Source of the DNA: Sphaerotilus hippei
GTDB lineage: Bacteria; Pseudomonadota; Gammaproteobacteria; Burkholderiales; Burkholderiaceae_C
Assembly (NCBI RefSeq): GCF_003201595.1
Contig: NZ_QJJS01000019.1
Span: forward strand, 28,270-92,269
Reading direction: 5' to 3'
DNA length: 64,000 bases
In this document: positions 54,301-64,000 of the stretch, piece by piece
Numbering within the stretch: position 1 is the stretch's first letter
Layout: each line of letters starts with the position of its first letter
Program-made: the position numbers and the translations under genes
Notes under the pieces: generated by a model
What the model saw: only the letters and a program-made list of their open reading frames with translations
Database searches by the model: none
What the model was told of the DNA's origin: nothing

Positions 54301-55623
54301 TTCGATCAGCACCGGCTCGAACGCCTGGATGCCCAGGCGGTGCAGCGTCGGCGCCCGGTTGAGCATGATCGGGTGTTCCTTGATGACCTCTTCAAGGATG
54401 TCCCACACCACCGGCGTGCCCGATTCCACTTCCTTCTTGGCCTGCTTGATCGTGGAGGCGATGCCCATCGCTTCCAGGCGCGAGAAGATGAAGGGCTTGA
54501 ACAGCTCCAGCGCCATCAGCTTGGGCAGACCGCACTGGTGCAGCTTGAGGGTCGGGCCCACGGTGATGACCGAACGACCCGAGTAGTCGACGCGCTTGCC
54601 CAGCAGGTTCTGGCGGAAGCGGCCGCTCTTGCCCTTGATCATGTCGGCCAGCGACTTCAGGGCGCGCTTGTTCGCGCCCGTCATCGCCTTGCCGCGGCGG
54701 CCGTTGTCCAGCAGCGAGTCGACGGCCTCCTGCAGCATGCGCTTCTCGTTGCGCACGATGATCTCGGGCGCCTTCAGCTCCAGCAGGCGGGCCAGACGGT
54801 TGTTGCGGTTGATGACGCGACGATACAGATCGTTCAGGTCGGAGGTCGCGAAACGACCGCCGTCCAGCGGCACCAGCGGACGCAGGTCCGGCGGCAGCAC
54901 CGGCAGCACGTCCATCACCATCCAGTGGGGACGGATGCCCGACTTCTTGAAGGCTTCCATCACCTTCAGGCGCTTGGAATTCTTCTTGACCTTCAGCTCG
55001 CTGCCGGTCATGTCGTTGCGCAGCTTGTCGATCTCGATGTCGAGGTCCATCTCCTCGAGCAGCTGCTTGATGCCTTCGGCACCCATCAGCGCGATGAACT
55101 CGTCACCGAATTCGCGGCGCTTGGCGTCGAAATCGTCCTCGGACATGATGCTGAACTTCTTCAGCGGGGTCATGCCCGGATCGACGACGACGTAGGCTTC
55201 GAAATACAGCACACGTTCGATGTCGCGCAGCGTCATGTCGAGCACCAGGCCCAGACGCGACGGCAGCGACTTCAGGAACCAGATGTGCGCGCAGGGCGCG
55301 GCCAGGTCGATGTGACCCATGCGGTCACGGCGAACCTTGGTCTGCGTGACTTCAACGCCGCACTTCTCGCAGATGACACCGCGGTGCTTGAGGCGCTTGT
55401 ACTTGCCGCACAGGCACTCGTAGTCCTTGATCGGGCCGAAGATCTTGGCGCAGAACAGGCCGTCACGCTCGGGCTTGAACGTGCGGTAGTTGATCGTCTC
55501 GGGCTTCTTCACCTCGCCGAAGGACCACGAACGAATCTTCTCGGGCGATGCCAGCCCGATCTTGATGGCGTCGAAGTGCTCGTCAGGGGTGAATTGCTTG
55601 AAAAGGTCCAGCAAGCCTTTCAT
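51385..55623 (-). CDS. rpoC: RNA polymerase beta' subunit
   Basis: A 1412-residue subunit with the N-terminal zinc ribbon [19 protein letters not shown] near 70, the catalytic Mg motif NADFDGDQM near 458 and a second zinc site [15 protein letters not shown] near 890. Start ATG 55623 has AAGGAG upstream; the open frame before it is a shadow. It follows rpoB by 105 bp. Usual length for a betaproteobacterium. Confidence 0.98.
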   Translation of the reverse strand: MKGLLDLFKQFTPDEHFDAIKIGLASPEKIRSWSFGEVKKPETINYRTFKPERDGLFCAKIFGPIKDYECLCGKYKRLKHRGVICEKCGVEVTQTKVRRDRMGHIDLAAPCAHIWFLKSLPSRLGLVLDMTLRDIERVLYFEAYVVVDPGMTPLKKFSIMSEDDFDAKRREFGDEFIALMGAEGIKQLLEEMDLDIEIDKLRNDMTGSELKVKKNSKRLKVMEAFKKSGIRPHWMVMDVLPVLPPDLRPLVPLDGGRFATSDLNDLYRRVINRNNRLARLLELKAPEIIVRNEKRMLQEAVDSLLDNGRRGKAMTGANKRALKSLADMIKGKSGRFRQNLLGKRVDYSGRSVITVGPTLKLHQCGLPKLMALELFKPFIFSRLEAMGIASTIKQAKKEVESGTPVVWDILEEVIKEHPIMLNRAPTLHRLGIQAFEPVLIEGKAIQLHPLVCAAFNADFDGDQMAVHVPLSIEAQMEARALMLASNNVLFPASGEPSIVPSQDVVLGLYYATRERTNGRGEGMVFSDVVEVQRALDNAVVEITAKISVRLNEYVRGEDGVEWVAKNSLVDTTVGRALLSEILPKGLPFSVMNKALKKKEISRLINTAFRKCGLKETVVFADKLLQSGFRLATRAGISIAIDDMLVPKEKVKLIERAETEVKEIEQQYVSGLVTSGERYNKVVDIWGKTGDEVGKVMMTQLSKQKVIDRHGKEVDQESFNSIYMMADSGARGSAAQIRQLAGMRGLMAKPDGSIIETPITANFREGLNVLQYFISTHGARKGLADTALKTANSGYLTRRLVDVTQDLVVIEDDCGTENGMAMRALVEGGEVIESLRDRILGRVTAVDVVNPETQQLLVTGGTMLDEDAMDVLEAAGVDEVKVRTPLTCDTRFGLCAKCYGRDLGRGGLVNQGEAVGVIAAQSIGEPGTQLTMRTFHIGGAASRAAVASSVDAKSEGIIGFNATMRYVANGKGDLVVISRSGEIIITDPHGRERERHKVPYGAVLNIKPDQTIKAGTILGNWDPLTRPIITEFAGTTRFENVEEGVTVAKQVDEVTGLSTLVVIDPKRRGSAKVVRPQVKLLDASGVEVKIPGTDHAVTIGFPVGALIQVRDGQAVMPGEVLARIPVEGQKTRDITGGLPRVAELFEARTPKDKGTLAEMTGTVSFGKETKGKVRLQITDPDGKVYEELVPKEKNIVVHEGQVVNKGESIVDGPADPQDILRLLGVEELARYIVDEVQDVYRLQGVKINDKHIEVIVRQMLRRVQITNSGDSTYIVGEQVERSELFNTNERLRSEDKLPATYSDVLLGITKASLSTDSFISAASFQETTRVLTEAAIMGKRDELRGLKENVIVGRLIPAGTGLAYHQARKAKEEMDDTERRLIAMQEAQEALAAVDAEMAGESAPSTPSDGTQD

Positions 55624-55728
55624 GGCTTTACTCCTTGTTTGGTATTGAGTGGATACGGAACGTCGATGGGTCGCGGGCCGTGCCACCGGACGCGCATGGC
55701 GCACCGGCAGCTCGGCCCCTCACATGCT

Positions 55729-59856
<4,128 letters not shown>

Positions 59857-60018
59857 CTATCACTCCGTGTCGAACGCCACCACCGGGCCAGGGCAGCAGC
59901 TCTTTCGGCCGAAAAGTCGGGACGACTGGCACCAGGCCTTGCGCCTGAAGCTTGGTGGCTGGCCACTACCAGCCGCTGGCGGACAACCAGGGCATTGCAC
60001 CCCGGCCCGACCAAACCG

Positions 60019-60088
60019 GTTCTCTGCAGTCGGTTCAGAGAACACTTGAAAAAGCCTTCCAGCTTAACGCAGAAGACTTTTTCAAGTG
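60019..60088 (-). promoter_or_regulatory. Two adjoining hairpins in the rplL-rpoB spacer
   Basis: A 12-bp perfect stem CACTTGAAAAAG/CTTTTTCAAGTG (60043-60054 with 60077-60088) is followed on the transcript by an 8-bp stem GTTCTCTG/CAGAGAAC (60019-60043). Such double-stranded stems lie where E. coli has its RNase III processing site in this spacer. The 325-bp gap otherwise has no gene. Confidence 0.55.
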
Positions 60089-60111
60089 ATCTTTAAGGTC
60101 AAAATTCAAGC

Positions 60112-60143
60112 ACGAAAAGGCTGGCCCTTGTCGGGCCAGCCTT
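60112..60143 (-). terminator. Attenuator-like hairpin between rplL and rpoB
   Basis: An 11-bp perfect stem (AAGGCTGGCCC/GGGCCAGCCTT) with a 5-base loop, followed by TTTTC on the minus strand, 38 bp after the rplL stop. By position it matches the partial terminator that lowers rpoB expression relative to the ribosomal genes in E. coli. Confidence 0.7.
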
Positions 60144-60181
60144 GACAGCGATTCAGGATGCGCGAGACGCGCACCGCCGAA

Positions 60182-60559
60182 TTACTTGATTTCAGCCTTG
60201 GCGCCAGCGTCGACCAGCTTCTTCAGAGCGGCTTCGGCGTCAGCCTTGGCGATGGCTTCCTTGACGTTCTTCGGAGCGCCGTCCACCAGATCCTTGGCTT
60301 CCTTCAGGCCCAGACCGGTCAGCTCGCGCACGGCCTTGATCACGGAAACCTTGTTGGCGCCAGCTTCGAGCAGGACCACGTTGAATTCGGTCTTCTCTTC
60401 AGCCACCGGAGCGGCAGCGCCACCAGCGCCACCACCGGCCACGGCGACCGCAGCAGCGGACACGCCGAACTTCTCTTCAACGGCCTTGACCAGGTCGTTG
60501 AGTTCCAGCACGGTCATGGTGTCCAGTGCGGCCAGGAATGCGTCTTTGTCGAATGCCAT
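60182..60559 (-). CDS. rplL: 50S ribosomal protein L7/L12
   Basis: A 125-residue stalk protein: an N-terminal dimer domain ([23 protein letters not shown]), an alanine/glycine hinge (about 35-55) and a C-terminal factor-binding domain ([20 protein letters not shown]). It binds L10 in several dimers and recruits GTPase factors to the ribosome. It follows rplJ by 39 bp. Confidence 0.98.
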   Translation of the reverse strand: MAFDKDAFLAALDTMTVLELNDLVKAVEEKFGVSAAAVAVAGGGAGGAAAPVAEEKTEFNVVLLEAGANKVSVIKAVRELTGLGLKEAKDLVDGAPKNVKEAIAKADAEAALKKLVDAGAKAEIK

Positions 60560-60598
60560 TTGAGGGCTCCTAAATACAGTGAATTCAAGAAAACAGGA

Positions 60599-61126
60599 TC
60601 AGGCGGCAGCAGCTTCGGCAGCCGGCGCTTCTTCAGCACCCGCACCTTGCTTCTTGGCCACTTCGGCGAGCACGCGTGCCAGACCGGAGACAGGGGTTTG
60701 CAGCAGACCCAGCAGTTGGGCCAGCAGCACTTCCTTGCTCGGCACGGAAGCCAGCGCCTTGACGCCGTTGGCGTCCAGGGCCTTGCCACCGTAGGCACCG
60801 GCCTTGATCACCAGCTTGTCGTTGGTCTTGGCAAAGTCGGCGATGACTTTGGCAGCTGCGACGGCGTCTTCAGAGAAGCCGTAGATCAGCGGACCGACAA
60901 AATGGCTTTCCGCCACCTCAAAAGGCGTTCCGGCAACGGCACGGCGAGCCAGCGTGTTCTTCAGCACATGAAGATACACACCCTTCTCGCGCGCGATCTT
61001 GCGCAGAGCATCCAGTTGAGCGACGGTGAGGCCACGGTACTCGGCCACTGCCAAGGTCTGTGACTTGGCCGCCTGGGCCAGCACTTCCTCGACAACGGCT
61101 GCTTTCTCGTTGCGATTGAGACTCAA
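60599..61126 (-). CDS. rplJ: 50S ribosomal protein L10
   Basis: A 175-residue stalk base protein ([32 protein letters not shown] near 125) ending in an alanine-rich tail. L10 carries the L7/L12 dimers and in E. coli represses its own operon by binding the rplJ leader. A GGAGTAGACC region precedes the ATG. Confidence 0.97.
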   Translation of the reverse strand: MSLNRNEKAAVVEEVLAQAAKSQTLAVAEYRGLTVAQLDALRKIAREKGVYLHVLKNTLARRAVAGTPFEVAESHFVGPLIYGFSEDAVAAAKVIADFAKTNDKLVIKAGAYGGKALDANGVKALASVPSKEVLLAQLLGLLQTPVSGLARVLAEVAKKQGAGAEEAPAAEAAAA

Positions 61127-61386
61127 GGTCTACTCCTTCAATACGTGCCCTGGAGCGGTTGCCCGCCCGGGGCACACCCGGATTCAGCGACCTTGCCTTT
61201 CAGGAGCCCTGTTTTCACAGGGAAAGACCTGTCAGGCGGGACCGCCATCTGCGCTGGCTGCGACCGGTTGCCCGGCCGGCGATTAAGCGGCACCCGGAAG
61301 GTGCCGCACCAGCGGTCTTGGATGGGCGACTGCCCACCAATTCGTCGGCACCCTGCGTCAGACGCGCGCAGGGTGCCCTGTCATGC
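61127..61386 (-). promoter_or_regulatory. rplJ leader with several hairpins (L10-leader-like)
   Basis: The 260 bp between rplA and rplJ hold three hairpins in transcript order: an 11-bp stem GGCACCCTGCG/CGCAGGGTGCC (61347-61377) just after the rplA stop, an 8-bp stem GCGGCACC/GGTGCCGC (61287-61307) and a 6-bp stem CCCTGT/ACAGGG close to the gene. The position fits the L10 autoregulatory leader. Confidence 0.6.
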
Positions 61387-62097
61387 TCAGGCCTGAGCCG
61401 ACGAGGTGGCGATCGTGCCCACTTCGACACGCACGCCCACACCCATCGTGGACGACACGGCGACCTTGCGCAGGAACACGCCCTTGCTGGAGGCCGGCTT
61501 GGCCTTGGTCAGCGCCTCGAGCAGCGCGGCCAGGTTGCCACGCAGCTTGTCGTTCTCGAACGAGCGACGGCCGATGGTGCCGTGGATGATGCCGGCCTTG
61601 TCGACGCGGAACTGGACCTGACCTGCCTTGGCGTTCTTCACGGCCGTGGCGACGTCGGGGGTCACGGTGCCGACCTTCGGGTTCGGCATCAGGCCGCGCG
61701 GGCCCAGGATCTGGCCCAGCTGACCGACCACGCGCATCGCGTCCGGCGAGGCGATGACCACGTCGAAGTTGATGTTGCCAGCCTTGACTTCAGCAGCCAG
61801 GTCGTCGAAACCGACGACATCGGCGCCAGCGGCACGGGCTTCGTCAGCCTTGGCGCCCTGGGCGAACACGGCCACGCGCTTGGTCTTGCCGGTGCCGTTG
61901 GGCATCACGACGGCGCCACGCACGACCTGGTCCGACTTCTTCGCATCGACGCCGAGCTGCACCGCCACGTCGATCGATTCGTCGAACTTGGCGTTGGCGC
62001 ATTCCTTCAGCAGGGCGAGCGCGTCATCGATGTTGTACAGCTTGGTGGTCTCGACCTTGCCGGCGAGGGCCTTCTGACGTTTCGTAAGCTTGGCCAT
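61387..62097 (-). CDS. rplA: 50S ribosomal protein L1
   Basis: A 236-residue L1 with the family signature around [18 protein letters not shown] (near 131) and N-terminus [11 protein letters not shown]. It binds 23S rRNA at the L1 stalk and represses its own operon in E. coli. It starts 1 bp past the rplK stop, with the ribosome binding site inside rplK. Confidence 0.98.
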   Translation of the reverse strand: MAKLTKRQKALAGKVETTKLYNIDDALALLKECANAKFDESIDVAVQLGVDAKKSDQVVRGAVVMPNGTGKTKRVAVFAQGAKADEARAAGADVVGFDDLAAEVKAGNINFDVVIASPDAMRVVGQLGQILGPRGLMPNPKVGTVTPDVATAVKNAKAGQVQFRVDKAGIIHGTIGRRSFENDKLRGNLAALLEALTKAKPASSKGVFLRKVAVSSTMGVGVRVEVGTIATSSAQA

Positions 62098-62098
62098 C

Positions 62099-62530
62099 TC
62101 ACACCCCTTCCACGTTCACGCCCATCGAACGGGCAGAGCCGGCGATGGTCTTCACTGCGGCATCCATGTTCGCAGCCGTCAGATCCTTCAGCTTGATCTT
62201 GGCGATCTCTTCGATCTGCTCGCGGGTCAGCTTGCCGACCTTGGCCTGATGCGGACGCGGCGAACCCTTCTCGAGCTTCAGCGCCTTCTTGATCAGCACG
62301 GTGGCCGGCGGGGTCTTCAGGATGAAGGTGAACGACTTGTCCGCGTAGGCGGTGATCACCACCGGCAGCTTCAGGCCGGGTTCCATCCCCTGGGTCTGCG
62401 CGTTGAACGCCTTGCAGAACTCCATGATGTTGAGGCCGCGCTGACCGAGAGCGGGACCGATCGGGGGCGAAGGATTGGCCTTGCCTGCCGGAACTTGCAG
62501 CTTGATGAAGCCGACGATCTTCTTTGCCAT
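62099..62530 (-). CDS. rplK: 50S ribosomal protein L11
   Basis: A 143-residue L11 ([19 protein letters not shown]; the C-terminal signature [14 protein letters not shown]). Binds the GTPase centre of 23S rRNA and is required for RelA activation. GAAAGGAGCC lies before the ATG. Confidence 0.98.
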   Translation of the reverse strand: MAKKIVGFIKLQVPAGKANPSPPIGPALGQRGLNIMEFCKAFNAQTQGMEPGLKLPVVITAYADKSFTFILKTPPATVLIKKALKLEKGSPRPHQAKVGKLTREQIEEIAKIKLKDLTAANMDAAVKTIAGSARSMGVNVEGV

Positions 62531-62591
62531 GATGGCTCCTTTCGAGTTCGAACGCCCGCCGGACAGACTGTCTCGGCAAGCTCCTCGTCAT

Positions 62592-62644
62592 CTGATCCAG
62601 GCGACCTGCGTCGCCCGACACGAAGACACAAGGTGCTGGATCAG
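62592..62644 (-). promoter_or_regulatory. Structured nusG-rplK spacer
   Basis: A 9-bp inverted repeat CTGATCCAG/CTGGATCAG (62592-62600 and 62636-62644) encloses a smaller stem GGCGAC/GTCGCC (62600-62615). It lies about 60-110 bp before rplK, where L1 control of the L11-L1 mRNA acts in other bacteria. The rest of the 177-bp gap shows nothing clear. Confidence 0.45.
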
Positions 62645-62707
62645 CTCACACCCTGCGCCAACGACACGGCGAACCTTCGCCGCATCGCCATGGCCCGACC
62701 CGCGGGG

Positions 62708-63271
62708 TCAGACCTTTTCAACTCCGCTGAAGTCGAGGTCGACCGGCGTCGCGCGCCCGAAGATGGTCACGGCCACCTTGAGCTTGCTCTTCTCGTAGTT
62801 GACCTCTTCGATGGACGCGTTGAAGTCGGCGAACGGGCCTTCCTTCACACGAACCACCTCACCCACTTCCCATTCAACCTTGGGACGCGGCTTCTCGGTG
62901 CCTTGCTGCATCTGGTTGACGATGTTCATCACTTCGTCTTCCGAGATCGCCTGCGGCCGGTTCTTGGCTCCACCCAGGAAGCCGCTGACCTTGCCGGTGT
63001 TCTTGACCAGGTGCCAGGACTCGTCGTCCATCAGCATCTCGACCAGCACGTAACCCGGATAGATGCGCCGCTCGGTCACGACCTTCTTGCCGTTCTTGAC
63101 TTCGACGACCTCTTCGGTCGGCACCAGCAGGCGGCCGAACTTGTCCTGCATGCCGGCGCGGTCGATGCGCTCGCGCAGATTGCGCACGACGGCCTTTTCC
63201 ATGCCCGAATAGGCCTGGACGATGTACCAGCGCATCGGCACGGAAGGAACAGGGGTCTGAATGTCGCTCAT
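62708..63271 (-). CDS. nusG: Transcription termination/antitermination factor NusG
   Basis: A 187-residue protein with an NGN domain ([20 protein letters not shown] near 12) and a C-terminal KOW domain ([19 protein letters not shown] near 130). NusG binds RNA polymerase and links to Rho or ribosomal S10. It lies 22 bp after secE. Confidence 0.98.
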   Translation of the reverse strand: MSDIQTPVPSVPMRWYIVQAYSGMEKAVVRNLRERIDRAGMQDKFGRLLVPTEEVVEVKNGKKVVTERRIYPGYVLVEMLMDDESWHLVKNTGKVSGFLGGAKNRPQAISEDEVMNIVNQMQQGTEKPRPKVEWEVGEVVRVKEGPFADFNASIEEVNYEKSKLKVAVTIFGRATPVDLDFSGVEKV

Positions 63272-63293
63272 GGCTTACCTTCGCGTGTGCGCG

Positions 63294-63686
63294 TTAACGC
63301 TTCCAACCCAGGATCAGGTCGTACAGCACCCACTCCAGCGTCTTGTCCGTCAGCCACAGGAACAGGGCCATCACCACCACGAAGGCAAAGACGTAACCCG
63401 TCATCTGCGTGGCTTCCTTGCGGGCGGGCCAGACGACCTTGCGCAACTCACGAACGGATTCACGACCGTAGGCGATGAGCGCCTTGCCCGTCTCGGACAT
63501 GAAGAACACCGTCACGGCGCCCGCCAGCAACACCACCAGGGCAGCCCACTGAGCGTAGACGCCTTGGCCGGAGAGGACATAGAACGCCACCAGAGCCCCG
63601 AGCAACAGGGCGATGGCGCCGCCCAGCTTGGCCTTGTCAGCGCTGGTGGAGACGGTGTCGACTTGTGGAGTGGTCATTTGATTCAT
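63294..63686 (-). CDS. secE: Preprotein translocase subunit SecE
   Basis: About 130 residues with three hydrophobic segments (about 22-39, 46-63 and 100-120), the three-helix E. coli type, and the conserved amphipathic SVRELRKVVWPARKEATQM before the last. It stabilises SecY in the Sec translocon. ATG 63686 or ATG 63677 (three codons later) are both possible; neither has a strong ribosome binding site. The frame extends into the tRNA, which is a shadow. Confidence 0.95.
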   Translation of the reverse strand: MNQMTTPQVDTVSTSADKAKLGGAIALLLGALVAFYVLSGQGVYAQWAALVVLLAGAVTVFFMSETGKALIAYGRESVRELRKVVWPARKEATQMTGYVFAFVVVMALFLWLTDKTLEWVLYDLILGWKR

Positions 63687-63809
63687 CTTGTTCGTGGCGG
63701 CATGCCACGAAACACTCGGACCCAACAGCAGCAAAGCCCGCCGAAGCGCTGAACGCTTCCTGCGGGCCGGCAGCCGGGCCACGGAGACAGACTCAGGAAA
63801 TCGAGAGTC

Positions 63810-63885
63810 TGGCAGGGGCAGAGGGAATCGAACCCCCAACCTTCGGTTTTGGAGACCGACGCTCTGCCAATTGAGCTATGCCCCT
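63810..63885 (-). tRNA. tRNA-Trp (anticodon CCA)
   Basis: A 76-nt cloverleaf on the minus strand with 7-bp acceptor AGGGGCA/TGCCCCT, anticodon loop CTCCAAA giving CCA, T arm GGGGG-TTCGATT-CCCTC, discriminator G and an encoded CCA end. The order tuf, tRNA-Trp, secE, nusG is a classic proteobacterial arrangement. Confidence 0.97.
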
Positions 63886-63903
63886 GCGGCCTTGAATTGG
63901 CAA

Positions 63904-64000
63904 TCAGTCCAGGATCTTGGCAACGACGCCGGCGCCGACGGTGCGGCCGCCTTCACGGATGGCGAAGCGCAGACCTTCTTCCATGGCGATGGGGGCGATC
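63904..64000 (-). CDS. tuf: Elongation factor Tu, C-terminal end (partial)
   Basis: The last 32 codons read [18 protein letters not shown] followed by [13 protein letters not shown] and a stop, the invariant EF-Tu C-terminus. The gene continues past the right edge. It lies 18 bp upstream of the tRNA-Trp gene on the same strand. Confidence 0.96.

Noticed and set aside
59928..59945. A TGGCAC...TTGCG sequence resembling a sigma-54 promoter on the plus strand
   Set aside because: The spacing between GG and GC is one base too long, and no plus-strand gene follows.

Overview
The window is GC-rich chromosomal DNA from a betaproteobacterium, most likely an order Burkholderiales member of the Leptothrix/Sphaerotilus/Rubrivivax type. 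This rests on protein similarity recalled from memory and on gene order: tuf, tRNA-Trp, secE, nusG, rplKAJL, rpoBC at the right end, and a ychF / UbiH-type hydroxylase / dsbC neighbourhood on the left. No insertion sequence, prophage or CRISPR array was seen. Most strongly predicted genes are ordinary housekeeping or accessory chromosomal genes with very high third-position GC, so nearly every gene has long open shadow frames.

Layout. Positions 1-4.9 kb hold a lactate module: a D-lactate dehydrogenase of the FAD plus Fe-S type and a lactate permease, preceded by three near-identical GntR-type operators and the start of a divergent gene. Positions 5-21 kb hold a PAS/GGDEF/EAL protein, fumC, slyX with a small upstream ORF, an S1/P1 nuclease, ychF, a UbiH-type hydroxylase, dsbC, an enoyl-CoA hydratase, a DUF3108 protein, an M61 peptidase, a DUF3429 protein, an FMN-binding protein and lysS.

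Positions 21-43 kb are an accessory mosaic. Genes for a diacetamido-uronic-acid type nucleotide sugar (WbpB, WbpD, WbpE), a flippase, an acyltransferase, two glycosyltransferases and a methyltransferase are split by an inositol-like sugar catabolism cassette (LacI regulator, two TIM-barrel isomerase-like proteins, a Gfo/Idh/MocA dehydrogenase). A signalling block follows (receiver, chemoreceptor-like protein, hybrid histidine kinase with a coupled exported SUOX-fold protein), then a second polysaccharide trio (DegT aminotransferase, phosphoglycosyl transferase, WbpM/PglF-like dehydratase). Two c-di-GMP genes stand head to head at 43.3-46.9 kb, which suggests, without proving it, that c-di-GMP controls surface polysaccharide here.

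Positions 46.8-51.3 kb hold uvrA, an FNR-type regulator and a DUF3299 protein. From 51.3 kb to the end, on the minus strand, runs the transcription/translation cluster, with a strong terminator after rpoC, an attenuator-like hairpin and processing-type stems between rplL and rpoB, an rplJ leader, and a structured nusG-rplK spacer.
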